Source: Fratercula arctica (lineage: Eukaryota; Chordata; Aves; Charadriiformes; Alcidae). Taken from it: DNA of 64,000 nt. The stretch lies in assembly GCA_947846985.1 (NCBI GenBank), contig CANTUZ010000025.1, positions 20,148,100 through 20,212,099 on the forward strand, read 5' to 3'. The notes under the pieces were generated by a model that was not told the DNA's origin, ran no database searches, and saw only the letters and a program-made list of their open reading frames with translations. A program made the translations under genes and the position numbers. Below, in pieces: positions 24,486 to 35,939 of this stretch (positions are counted from its first letter, which is position 1; each line of letters opens with the position of its first letter).

Positions 24486-25244
24486 TGTCCTGGTTCTGGC
24501 GGGTATAGGGTTAATTCTCCCCAGGACACCGGTATTCCATGCCATGTGAGCCATGCCCACCCTGAGCTGCTTGGGGAGGGGGCAGGAAGTAGCGCTTGGA
24601 GCGGGCTGGGGCATCCCAGGTCTGGTTGTGCAGCGGCAGGGAGCAGCAGTGAGCGGCAGTTCCGTAATCGTGTTTGTATATTCCTCTATATGTGGTGGTG
24701 GTGTTGTTTTTCTTGTTCCCTCTGCTGTTTCTGTTAAACTGCCTTTGTCTCAACCCAAGAGTTTTGCTGTTGACGCAGAAGGCTCGAGGAATAACACGCA
24801 GACCAATGTGATCAGGTTAATGCCAACTTTATTCAACCTAAGTGTTACATTTATAGTCTTATGATTTCTGTTCACGCGCTCTAACTCCTACTGATTGGCT
24901 GCATGCTATTTTCACAAGCTGTCCACGCGCAGGCAGCATCCTACTGATAGGTTGAAGGTCGATTGCCACGCGCTTCTCAGTGTCTTCTAACTGGTCGTCT
25001 CTGACTGTTCACGCGGAGCAGCAGCTTTGCTTTTCACATTCCTTTCCTTGCTGATATCTCCTGGCGCTTCCCTAACTTTTCTCTCAAGGCACCTCTCACG
25101 GGTACAGCTTTGTCTCATCAAGGCCAAACAGATTCCCTACGCTATCTCCACATTTTTCCTTTTTCTTCTGATCCTTCCCATATTGGGAAGGCCCGAGCGA
25201 GCGGCACATGGTTCTTTGTTGCCGTCTGAGGCCAAACCACGACA
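24486..25244 (+). mobile_element. 3' LTR (family B), split by a solo LTR K
   Basis: Begins TGTCCTGGTTCTGGCGG and ends GCCAAACCACGACA. The interruption at 24768-25152 leaves about 374 bp of LTR B. Over the first 240 bp it differs from the 5' LTR at dozens of sites, including several insertions around 24630-24660. Confidence 0.92.
24768..25152 (-). mobile_element. Solo LTR K nested in LTR B
   Basis: A 385-bp reverse-complement copy of the class II LTR found at 62803-63172, running on the plus strand from TGTTGACGC to TATCTCCACA. Flanking hexamers TTTTGC (24762-24767) and TTTTTC (25153-25158) form a 6-bp target duplication with one mismatch, which agrees with class II ERV integration. The uninterrupted LTR B reads straight across this site in the other copies. 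Confidence 0.92.
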
Positions 25245-26464
25245 GATATTAAAGGATAATACAAAACTGAAGCTATGAAAAAGTAAAATCTGTAAATCAA
25301 GATAGCATATCTGAACATGCGAAGATGGAGCTGGAAAGCGTGGTAGATAATCAGCTACACGGGATCTCTCCAATTAGAGCAAGAGGATCCACAAGTTTCT
25401 GTAGTCAATGCCAAAGACTGTGGGGGCACAGCAAAATCAGCAACCTCCCTCCCAAGCGAGGTCTCCCCATCCTCTTCCAGCATCTCCTTCTTGGAGTGTT
25501 TGGATAGCTGTACACCCAGTGTGATGCTGAAGCAGTGAAGGTGGCTCAGAGAAGAGCACTGAGAGTGACTAAGGACCAGAGAGGATGCTCTGTGGGGAGA
25601 CATCCAAGGTGTTCCTTCCATCCAGGTGACTGAAGAGGAGATCGTGTCTCCAGTCCATCCTTCTCCATCCTTCTTTTGAAGCTCTGTTCTCCTTAAGTGC
25701 TACTTCAGAACATTTTCTTGGTTTTCTAGGGCTTTCTGCACTGCAGCTTTGCTTCCACAGGCTGCTGCCATGTTCTTCCAGCTGAGCATGAGTTCCCTCC
25801 ACTCCATGCAGCTCAGGCCCTTATTAAGTTTCTGCATTAACCATAGCACTCCTGCAGCGTTTTGGAGCTTCCACCAGTGCTTTTTGTATACTGGAATGCT
25901 CTCTGAGCTTTCCATGTCCTTTTTTTAGACTATATATTTTTAATTTTTCAAGAGTTTTTAAGTTATGTAGGAAAAAGTTCTCCATAAAATCTTGCAAGTC
26001 AACCCACTCAGGAAAGAAGCAGCTGCATGTGACAGTAAAGGTAAGTGACTGCTGTGAAGGAAATCGAGCAAGCTTAAAATGAGCGTAGCTAGGTGATAAA
26101 TTAAATTCAGTCAAGAAACTTTGTTGTCTTGTTTTCAAGTGGGGATAGCATCAACCACCAATGAGAATGAGAAACTATGAGAATAAAGGCAATGATAGCT
26201 CTTATGTGGTGTTTTTTTTTTTTTGATTGATAACCAGCCTATGTCCTTCAGCAATAGCAATTTACGGTATTATTTCATATTTGGAAATTGGGTGAAATAA
26301 AACATCAGTTGCTGCAGGTCAGAAAGTGTCCTGAACTGGAGCAACAAATCAATAATTATACAACAACAGCAAATCTCATGCTAAGATGCAGCAGTCATCT
26401 GTCTTTTCTTTGGCAAGACAAATTACTGATTCTATATCATCTCAGTAGGAACATTTTTTCCATT
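25245..26464. other. Unrecognised sequence with several minus-strand open frames
   Basis: Four overlapping minus-strand frames (60-104 codons, 25355-26138) lie here without a domain that I recognise. A 13-T run is at 26212-26224. A decayed host pseudogene or chance frames are both possible. Confidence 0.4.
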
Positions 26465-28350
26465 TAACTAACAAGAAAAGCTGAAGTACATTCAGGAAAC
26501 TCAGGAGGACTACAAAGATGTTGTGAGGTTATGCAGGGAGAAAATTAGAAGAGCCAAAGTCCAACTCAAACTTAATCTGTCTACTGCAATAAAAGACATT
26601 AAAAAATGTTTCTATAAATACATTAGCAACAAAAGGAGGGCTAAGGAGAATCTCCATCCTTTATCAGATGTGGGGGAAAACATAGTGACAAAGGCTGAGG
26701 TACTTAATGCCTTCTTTGCCTCAGTCTTTAACAGTAAGACCAGTTGTTCTCAGGATACCCAGCCCCTGAGCCGGAAGATAGGGGACAGGGAGCAGAATGA
26801 AACCCCCCATAATCCAAGGGGAAATGGTTAGTGACCTGCTACACCACTTAGACATACACAAGTCTATGGGGCCGGATGGGATTCCTCCCAAGAGTACTGA
26901 GGGAGCTGGTGGAAGTGCTTACCAAGCCACTTTCCATCATTTATCAGCAGTCCTGGCTAACCGGGGAGGTCCCAGTTGACTGGAGGCTAGCAAATGTGAT
27001 GCCCATCTACAAGAAGGGCTGGAAGGAGGATCTGGGAAACTACAGGCCTGTCAGTCTGACCTCGGTGCCAGGGAAGGTTATGGAGCAGATCATCTTGAGT
27101 GCATCACACAGCATGTACCGGACTACCAGGTGATCAAGCCCAGTCAGCATGGGTTCATGAAAGGCAGGTCCTGCTTGACTAACCTGATCTCCTACGACAA
27201 GGTGACTCGCTTAGTGGCTGAGGGAAAGGCTGTGGATGTTGTTTGCCTGGACTTTAGTAAAGCCTTTGACACTGTTTCCCACAGCATTCTCCTGGAGAAA
27301 CTGGCTGCCCATGTCTTGGACAGGCATACTCTTCGCTGGGTAAAAAACTGGCTGGCCGGCCGGGCCCAAAGAGTTGCAGTGAATGGAGTTAAATCCAGTT
27401 GGTGGCCGGTCATGAGTGGTGTTCCCCAGGGCTCAGTATTGGGGCCAGTTCCGTTTAATATTTTATCAATGATCTGGACAAGGATATTGAGTGCACCCTC
27501 AGTAAGTTTGCAGATAACACCAAGTTGGGCAGGAGTGTTGATCTGCTTGAGGGTAGGAAGGCTCTAAAGAGGGATCTGGACAGGCTGGATTGATGGGATG
27601 AGGCCAATTGTATGAGATTCAACAAGGCTGAGTCCTGCACTTGGGTCACAAAACCCCATGCAATGCTTGGGGAAGAGTGGCAGGCAGAAAAGGACCTGGG
27701 AGCATGTTGGTCGACAGCCAGCTGAATATGAGCCAGCAGCATGCCCAGGTGGCCATGAAGGCCAAAAGCATCCTGGCTTGTATCAGAAATAGCGTGGCCA
27801 GCAGGACTAGGAAAGTGATTGTCCCCCTGTATTCAGCACTGGTGAGACTGCACCTCGAGTACTGTGTTCAGTTTGGTCCCCTCACTACAGGAAAGACATT
27901 GATGTGCTGGAGCACTTCCAAAGAAGAGCAACAAAGCTGGTGAGGGGTTTAGAGAACAAGTCTTATGAGGAGCAGCTGAGGGAACTGGGGTTGTTTAGCC
28001 TGGAGAAAGAGGCTGAGGGGAGACCTTATTGCTCTCTACAGCTGCCTCAAAAGAGGTTGTAGAGGGGTGGCTGGCTTTTCCCAAGTAACAAGCGATAGGA
28101 CAAGAGGAAATGGTCTCAAGTTGTGCCAGGGATTGGATACTAGGAAAAATTTCTTCACTGAAGGGGTTGTCAAGCATTGGAACAGACTGCCCAGGAAGTG
28201 GTTGAGTCACCATCCCTGGAGGTATTTAAAAGATGGTGTAGATATAGCGCTTAGGGACATGGTTTAATGGTGGACTTGGCAGTGTTAGGTTAACTGTTGG
28301 ACTCAATGATCTTAAGGGTCTTTTCCAATCTAAATGATTCTATGATTCTA
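26465..28350 (+). pseudogene. CR1-like LINE, degenerate ORF2
   Basis: A 1.9-kb copy covering the linker, RT and 3' end, which finishes with ATGATTCTATGATTCTA. Pieces in different frames: 26523-26831 (linker), 26876-27133 ([17 protein letters not shown]), 27130-27567 ([16 protein letters not shown], the motif A block [11 protein letters not shown], then [12 protein letters not shown]), 27641-27943 and 28067-28267 (C-terminus). The FADD region reads FADNTKL near 27510, so a catalytic Asp is also lost. Multiple frameshifts and higher divergence make it the oldest CR1 here and a different subfamily from its neighbours. Confidence 0.92.
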
Positions 28351-28475
28351 AGAGCATGTGGTGCGGTCTGTGTAGAAAGAAGGACTCAGTAACCAGCTAG
28401 ACAATACAGACACTGAGTTTGAATAAATCAGAGCTTGCAGCTTTGTTACAGGTGTCGCCTGTAAATAACAGGAGT

Positions 28476-28612
28476 GTAAAGGCCTTGTTCAACCTGACAT
28501 TGAATGTTTCCAGGGATGGGCGTCTGACACCTCTCTGGGCAACCTGTTCCAGTGTTTCACCACCGTCACTGTAAAAAATTTCTTCCTTATATCTAGTCTG
28601 AAATTAACTCAA
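28476..28612 (-). mobile_element. Short internal CR1 fragment
   Basis: About 137 bp matching the part of CR1 that encodes the C-terminal LETF..R and HWNRLP segments, antisense to the window. Neither the 3' terminal repeat nor the rest of RT is present. The 28351-28475 stretch before it is unrecognised but holds GAATAAATC, a possible LTR polyadenylation signal. 28613-28744 is also unrecognised. Confidence 0.8.
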
Positions 28613-28744
28613 TCTGTAACGTCAGGATTGAGTTAAAATAGCTTTGTATCTTTCTTTTAGGATGACAGTTTTTCAGCTGTTTGCCTGAGGTAGGAAAAAC
28701 CCAAACAGTTTTCCCAGCATATTCCTTTCAAGCACCACAGGGTC

Positions 28745-29205
28745 TTTATCCCCTTCTACTGTATGTAAAAGGTCTGATTGAGCAGGACCAGCTCAATTGA
28801 TGGATCCCCTGGTGTTAACTAACCAGGTAGCTTGTGCTGAATGCTTGTCTCAATTTTTAAAGGTTCCAGCCCCCATTGATTTCAGGGTGGTTTTAATAGT
28901 CCATTGTATCGCTCAATTTTCCCAGAAGCTGGTGCATGATAGGGGATATGATATACCCACTCAATGCCATGCTCTTTTGCCCAAGTACTTATAAGATTGT
29001 TTTTGAAATGAGTCCCATTGTCTGACTCAATTCTTTCTGGAGTACCATGTCGCCACAAAGACTTGCCTTTCAAGGCCCAGGATGGTATTCTGGGCAGCGG
29101 CACGGGGCATGGCATGGGTTTCCAACCATCCGATGCTTGCTTCCACCATTATAAGCACGTAGTGCTTGCACTGCCAGGTTTGAGGGAGAGTGGGAAAGTA
29201 ACAGA
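28745..29205 (-). pseudogene. pol: ERVL integrase fragment
   Basis: On the minus strand, 29115-28882 encodes the integrase core part with LWRHGTPERIESDNGTHF and GKIERYNGLLK, so the second Asp and the Glu of the DDE triad are present. Sequence on both sides continues the similarity to 23400-23780. The zinc-binding part, the first catalytic Asp and RNase H are missing, and frameshifts break the ends. This is a fragment of a second ERVL-type provirus, clearly diverged from the one at 19121-25244. It ends on the right where a class II ERV segment begins. Confidence 0.9.
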
Positions 29206-29584
29206 AGATCAGCGAGGAGGATTGTAAATACGCTCAAGTGACTCATACCTGGGGTGCTGGGAAACACATATATCACACTAACTGTTGTTCAGTCTTATGT
29301 GCTTGCAAGTAGAACATCTGCACTTAGGCAACATAAGTCTGCTATGGACTCAGGGGCACCTTATCTAGCTGCTTGAGAATCCTGCCCTGTTGTTGAAGAA
29401 GATCAAAGCACAGTGGGAAAACTAGGCCTGCTTGAACCCTTGAAATACTGTCAGGAACAGGGAGTCTGCGCGCTCTTGCTCTCTTGCTCGCTTGCTAACA
29501 AGGACTCTCTTGCTAATAAGGACTCCCTCTCGCTCCGCGATACCTGTGTCCCCTGCTTGCATGCTGTAATAGGTTCTTTTTTTT
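29206..29584 (+). mobile_element. ERV-derived segment shared with 55235-55560
   Basis: This stretch (for example CACCTTATCTAGCTGC and GAACAGGGAGTCTGC) recurs in reverse orientation inside the class II provirus at 55235-55560. It includes short repeats around CTTGCTAA(C/T)AAGGACTC. I cannot assign a gene. It may be leader or env-proximal ERV sequence. Confidence 0.65.
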
Positions 29585-30062
29585 TGGAGAGATTCCAACG
29601 TACAAACCCCACACAAGGAAAAAAGTTAACTTTGCTTTATTGTGAAGCCTTGCTACAGAGAAAAAAAGCAGTGAATTCAGCTTTATTGCGAAGCCTTGCT
29701 AAGCAGTTCCCAAATGTCCCAAAAGTTACTTAAAAGAGAGTCTTACCAACCCGGAGATCGTAGCAGCACCACCGAGCAGCCGGATAACGAGGAGCCACAT
29801 CGGTATGGCCGAGGGAGGTAGGCACAGCGCCTTCAGGGCATCCCCTGTATCTTCAAAGTGCGCTCATGTCTCTCTCTCTCTCTCCCCGCCCGAGACAGCC
29901 CCCTTATATCCTGCACTGGATTGAGTGGAAAAGTACAGGCTAGAGTCGCTGCACGCATGGCCAGCGCACGCAGCGAGCCCCACCAGGCTCGTGATCCAGC
30001 TTTGTCCGGATGGTTGCCCTTCCATTTCTTAGGTATGACTTTCATTATAAGAAATGTCAACA
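29585..30062 (-). mobile_element. LTR Z (class II-like)
   Basis: Read on the minus strand it has LTR architecture: a likely start at TGTTGACATTTC, a TATA-like GATATAAGGGGG (plus 29908-29919), two AATAAAGC polyadenylation signals (plus 29635-29690), and an end near TCTCTCCA followed by an A-run. Part of it recurs at 54403-54655. A CT-dinucleotide run is at 29869-29884. The flanking bases do not form a target duplication, so the edges are tentative. Confidence 0.6.
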
Positions 30063-33000
30063 GGCAACTATTTATATACATTTTCAGTTTTCACCTTTAA
30101 GTTAACTGCCTGTAATCACGTCTTACATGCCTTAAACTCCCATTTCTCTTTGAAGCTCTCTTGTTTTCAATACGCTGTCTCTGTTCTCTCTGGTGAATTA
30201 GATACTCATTTAAATGCAGTTTCAGTGTACCCATTACTGTATTATGTATATTGCCCTCATGATTACATTATTTACCATATAACCAAAATTAAAGGCAATA
30301 CGAGCCTATCTAAGATCAAGTACTCCCTCCCTCTATAATTTATTAAATGAGTTTGTTGGTCCCAAATCTCCTTTATTTCAAAATAGGAGTTAATAAATAA
30401 AACATATTTTAATAAGATTTTCATGTGCAGCTACAGAAGTATCGTCACAGAAGCAGATCTTTCAGCAAATTTTTCCCAGTGTGTTCAGCAGCATAAAAAT
30501 ATACATTTTTCATTCCTGAATTCACCACTGAAACTGATCCTAACCAAAGCCCTAGTTCACTGAAGGAAGAAAATTCAAAATCTTCAAAACATTTTAACTT
30601 TTTATAAAATTCCCTTCGTTTTCTAAACGAAGGTGATTGGTGAATCCAGCTAAAATCTGCATTGTTTCTTCCTGATGCTACAAACTTTCAGTGAATTTGC
30701 TGTTAACTGAAACAATTTCATCCCTCTCATTCTCCTACGTCTGAAGCAATTTTGAGGCGTTTAATCTTTCACCCAATTACATTCTGGTGTATTCTTTCCC
30801 TCCTAGCTTTCTAAGTTCCCAATTCTTCCTTACGTAGCCTGCAAAATATTCATTTCCTTTTGAGAACATGGAAGCCTTTAATCTCTGCGGATTGTGCAAT
30901 AAGGACCTCTAGGAAAAGCCTTAGTTCACCAGAAGAACCTATAGCTCTTAAACAATGTGCTCAAGATCACCCGCCTTGACGAGGCTCCCAGCGTGCTGGG
31001 GTAGTACTGCCTCCCCGAAATGCAGTGCAGAGAGCTGCACTGTGCAGAGCCACTGGTACCTCGGCTGACCTGCGTTAACACTGATTTGAGGTTACCAAAT
31101 TAGAGTGCGTGGCTGTGGCCAAGACAAGAGGAAATGAGGTTCAGCAGCACATGATACAGAGGACTTGGTGACTGGCAAAACAGGGATAATCTGATTGTAA
31201 CAGCGGAATGTCCCCAAAGGATGGAAGAAAAAAAGATTGTTCTCATTAAACCTCTTAACTACATTCCATTTTAATATATAATGTGACACATCAATAAAGT
31301 CTATAGCTAGCTGACAAAGGGGAGTCATATTTGGGGTAGCTCAAATTGTATGTCTGGTGACTATGTGCTCTGAAGGCTATCTCAGAGCAGAGGCTATAAT
31401 TGACACCTATATATCTAGATGTATTCATTTGAGGGTATGTAAGTCCTCAGGGAGTAAGGCACTCAGTATGCGAGGGAATGGAGATAGGCTATTCTAAAAT
31501 GCCAGGCCACTTCATGGCCTAATTCACCTAAAATTTTGGGCCTTGTTTTGTGATTTAGAATTCTGTATAAAAAAACCCATGAATTGTAAATACTCTTAAT
31601 AACTCCACATCACTCACTCGCCACATAGGCACACAGCTCTTGGGGGTGTGTCGTTTATCCCTCTTGAAATGTGCAGCTCCAGTTCTGGTGAGGCCAGTCC
31701 CAGGCGGTGGTCTGATCCTGGGAGGATGTGGTATCGACTGGAGCTGCCACCACGAAATGAGAGAGCTTACCACCTTTCAAGTTCAGGCCCATGTAGCACA
31801 AATCTTGAATTTCTGAAAGGCAAATACGTGAGTTAATCGCAGCAACACACACACATGCTCCCAGCAATGCAGTCCAAACGGCATCATGTTTATGAAAGAT
31901 ATTTGTTTAAGAATTGCTGACTTTTTTTCCCTAACAACTTAGGCGCTCGGTTTGGCAACCTACCCTCCTTTCAGTTTTGGCCTCAGACTCGGCAGTCTCC
32001 AGAGACTTTCCCTGCTAAACTACTAAGTTCAGGGAGAAGCAGCAGCCACTCTTGTGCCGTGCCTGCCAGCGGCAGCACTTGTGCTATGGGCAGCCCCACA
32101 GCACTGGCTCCTTATATGGAGATCAATCCATGCTGACCTTGCACAACTCACTCAGCCCCATCCCCTCTTCACTGACAGTCTCGTTCTGCTGAACATTTGG
32201 CAGGAGTGCTATGAATTTCCCAGGTGCATTGCTCACACTTGCTCCCTCTCATGTTTCTAGCTGGCCAGTTCTGCTCTCCTCTCTTCACTTCTGCCTCTTC
32301 TGCTTTCCACCTTTGGCAGGTTTTTTTTTTCCACCTCAAGCCTCCTCAAACACCTTTCCTTTCTATCTGCCTTTCAACCTTGTCTCCTGGCCAGGATCTT
32401 AAAACAAAGACGCATAAGCTTTGGTTTGTGTTTGCCATTTGTCTGACGACTTCCCTTTCTGTCCTTCTGAGAACATACTTTTTTTGCTCTCTTTCCCTCT
32501 CTTTCAGCTAGGTAATCAAGTGCATCCTTTAGGAAGGGCTAGGTTGCCTCTACTCTTGCTGCAAGCCAGGAGTGGGACTTCACGGGCAATGGGCAAATGG
32601 TGGCCTGCTCTAGCTGCAGAACATGCATTAAATAGTAAAATAATATTTGCATAAACCCCCCCAACAGAGTTCTGTGTTTGCCCTTCCAGCAGCCTCTGCT
32701 CTCCATTAATTCACCTTCTCTGAGCATTGCCACTGTGGCTATCCCTGTGCCCACACTTATACTGACTTTTAGCAGATTTTGCTCTTCTTAGTCTTACCTT
32801 CTTTTCTTTTCTTTTCTTACCCTCTCTGCCATTCCTGTTGCCTCCTTTTCTCCTTTTTTCCTTCCTCCTCCTTCGCTCCCTCCTTCTTCCTTTACCCCCC
32901 CCCCCCCCCCAAAAAAAAATGCATCTTTGGCCATATTGGCTGTCTTAGAGTCTGACCACCTCCCTGCAGACTGGGTTTTGAGGCTGATCTACTCAGAGAA

Positions 33001-34535
33001 GCAAGAAGAAACTTGTGCTCACAGACAGCTGCAAAAAGGGGAAGCTGCTGGCTGGAAGGTAGGGTGGCAGGAGATGGACCTGGCCCACATCTTGGGATTT
33101 GTCAGCCTGGCACGTCCCCCTTAAGAGACCGATCTGTGTTTTCTAGCATAATATTTTATGCAGTAGAATCCCGCAACCGTTGTTGACTTTTGACTCCCCT
33201 GTAATAGAGATGGTGAAATAGCACATAAAACTAGGAGGACTTGGCAGAAACTCATCAGCTCCTACCCACATCCTTCTTCGTCTGTCTTCTCTCTTCACTA
33301 TCTCCAAGCCTATTTCTTTCTGAGAAGCTTTTCTTCACAAATGTGAAAACACACTTGGCTCTGTCTTCTTTCTCTCCTCACTCTTGCATACCCTGCTCCC
33401 ATAAAGTCAGTCATATTCAAGCCCACTTCTCGTCTCATCACCAATCATTCCTAATCATGAGGAATTTACTTTGCCTCTTTCTTGTTCCCATTCTCTTGTT
33501 TTCTTATCCTTGCACCCCCTCCTTAATCCTTCCCAGACGAAATATTGCTGTTGTTGCTCCTCAACTCAAATGGCTCAAAGGAGAGCTCATAAGGGTGAAT
33601 TTCCATATCTCTGCCCAGACTGAGTTTATTCATTAATCCAGGCTGTTGTTGAAGGAGCTCTGGGAAGTTTTATCTGCCATAAATGCTACACAGAACAGTG
33701 TGAAACACAGCAGCACTGAAAGACATTATTATGAACCCCTCCTCATCCCTCAAGTTCACATCCCCTCCGCATCCCTCATCAACTTGAGGCTGGACCCTCG
33801 AGCAGTTTGTCATTCGAGTGGTCAATCTCTGCAGGGTTCACAGTGCTTGTGGGCCTTCCCAGGCATGATGTGAAGGGCAAGGACTTCCAGTGCAGGCCCT
33901 CTGTTTTTGGAGCAGATCAGGAAATCAAAACCCTTTCTAGTCAGGATCCCATTTCACACTTCTTTTTCCTGCACTTAGGAAACAGAGGTGCCTTCTGGAG
34001 GCTATGGGAGTTTACAGCATGCAATAGCTTTGAGAAGAAGGGCTCTCATTCCGTCTCGTGGGGAACGAGCACAGCTCATTTCAATATATTCCTGTAGCTC
34101 TAATCTGTCTGCGAATGGAAAAAAAACAAACCCAAACAAAACAAAATTTAACAGATGAAATTACCACCGAGCAGCAGTGGTAGCCTTGGCAGAAGGCCAT
34201 GGGAAGATGGGCAGGGAACTGTTTACCTGTCATAAGTGCCATCCTCCATGCACTTCCAACTGCACTGCAAAAATAAAAATGTGAATCTCCAGTTTCTATC
34301 TGAAAATTTATTTTTTCTGTTTATATTTGAGAACAGGGGAAACATGATCTGAAATGAAATTATATTTCTCCACACCCCTATAGGGTGCTCCCAGGAAAAT
34401 GCCCTAACCAACAGTCTGGAGAAAAGCCAGGAGCATCCTAATGTACTGGCCAGAGCCGTTCAGGACAGGGGATCTGTACTAATAAACTAAACATGGCCAG
34501 ATGCAGACCCGAGTAGCAGCATGTGACTGTCCATA
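30063..34535. other. 4.5 kb without recognisable genes or transposons
   Basis: No CR1, LTR or domain-bearing frame noted. It includes a pyrimidine-rich tract ending in C and A homopolymers (32795-32918) and a CT-rich open frame at 33241-33636, which I judge compositional. Confidence 0.45.
32795..32918. repeat. Polypyrimidine tract with C-run and A-run
   Basis: TTTTC repeats (about 32801-32818), then a C/T-only-like stretch, then about 15 C and 9 A in a row. Simple sequence, possibly prone to triplex formation and to assembly error. Confidence 0.75.
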
Positions 34536-35221
34536 TGTCGCGGATGGAGTGATTAACTTCACTCGTAAGAGAGAAGCAGTGAAATATTTATTGATATAAA
34601 ACAGTGATTTAACAAAGTTTGATAGTGAGATTAGTTATATTAGTGAGATATTTTTAGATTAGTGAGATAGTTTATGAGATTCGATGGCAAGGTACACTTG
34701 GTTATTTACTGCATAGAGGACAGGGTCAGACAAAATTGTCAGGGAGCCCCCTCCCATTGAGTCACGAGGTTCAGAGAGGACCCCCTTGCTTTCTAAACTC
34801 CTTCTCAGAGAGGAGTCTAGGTGCGGCTGGATCCAATCCTAGTCCCAAACTTGGTCAACGGTTTATGTCTAAAGGATTATATATGTGCAATCAATCTTTT
34901 ATATCACTTAGCTAAGGTTTCACAGTTTAGCATGCTTTTAACCACTTACCGAGGATCTGTTGTGGCAAGGAACCTCTAAACCTTGAGGAGTAACCTTGAG
35001 TGGGCGCCCCTGCTCAAGGGGAGATCCTGTCGTGCAGCCCGCTGCCGTGCAGAAGAGCTCAAAGGGCTCTTGGGCTGTCCACTATTTATAGAGTAAGATA
35101 ATTGACCTATAATCATATTTGCATAGCAACAAGACATCTAGGTCCCTATTCCGGACAGCGTTTGGTTATGTTGCCATCCATCCCCCAAAGTCCAGGTGCA
35201 ACCATCACAACTCCCACGACA
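34536..35221 (-). mobile_element. LTR Y, solo, distantly related to LTR X
   Basis: 686 bp bounded by TGTCGCGG on the left and CCCACGACA on the right. On the minus strand it has a TATA box (CTATAAATAG, plus 35087-35096) and an AATAAA signal (plus about 34592-34600), so orientation is clear. The piece at 34785-34835 (CCCCCTTGCTTTCTAA, then TCTAGGTGCGGCTGG) matches LTR X at 20870-20920, which shows a family relationship. No matching target duplication was found (CCATA versus GTTAT). Confidence 0.75.
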
Positions 35222-35939
35222 GTTATGGCTTGAGCAGGAGCCAGGGAGGGAGGGAAGGGGGGAGAGCACACCTCCACACCATAACGTTGAGCCATTAGCA
35301 AAGCCCTGGCAGGGTTTTGGCCCTCAAGACCCCAGGCTGAAGCAGGCAAGGGGTGGGCCTGTGCTGGCCACCTTCCCAGGGAGCAGCTTGAATGTGGCCA
35401 CCCATCTTTGGAGGCAAGCAGGGTGAAGCTGGATGAGGGCTAGAGAAACCATTTTCTTCACTGGAATAGATGTAGCCTCTTGGTTTGTCTTTGGTGTGTT
35501 CTGGTATGCATAAAAATCATACTCTTCAGGGGATTTAGGCACAGGGGCACTTAATTTCTGAATCCTAAAGAACCGTAAACAAGGAGATAGGTACCTAGAT
35601 AGTCACATCAACCAAGAGAGTGGTGCTACTGGGCATGCAAGATAGCACAGCTACTGTTGCCTAAGGATGTTTTCGCCAGAAACTGTAAGTGCTTTTGGTA
35701 TTTCAAGTACCTCAGCAGGTTAGACAGGTTTTTTTAAAAATTGTTTTCTTGAAGATAGGCACCTGAAACCCATGTATGCAGCACTGAAGCTCATCAGCGC
35801 TATTTCGGTGTCTGGTTTGGGTATCTTTGTTTAACGGATTGATAAGTTCATGTTTAGAACTAGCTTGAAATTCTGCTTGCAGTGTATTTCCCATGCAGTG
35901 CTGACCTGGCATGTTGGCAGTTTGTCTCCCATCCAGTGC
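35222..35939. other. Unrecognised sequence
   Basis: No gene or repeat recognised. It may include the start of the CR1 piece that follows. Confidence 0.4.

Larger units (their letters stand above)
19121..25244 (+). mobile_element. ERVL-like provirus, defective, with two later insertions
   Basis: Order: LTR B (19121-19477), primer-binding site, gag remnant, protease, a truncated LTR X (20824-21768) where the RT core should be, RT tail, RNase H and integrase, a 3' untranslated part, and LTR B (24486-25244) containing a solo LTR K. No env gene is present, as in ERVL. The bases flanking the two LTRs (GAAGG left, GATAT right) do not form a target-site duplication, and the two LTRs differ far more than an original pair normally would. 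I therefore suspect recombination between two proviruses. Class assignment rests on the integrase and RNase H sequences, the 5-bp duplications of the solo LTRs, and the lack of env. Confidence 0.9.

Noticed and set aside
19121..25244. Intact, active ERVL provirus
   Set aside because: RT core absent, gag truncated, stops in the RT tail, and the integrase Glu changed.
33241..33636. 131-codon plus-strand frame with hydrophobic stretches
   Set aside because: CT-rich DNA yields Ser/Leu/Phe-rich frames by composition; no start context or family similarity.
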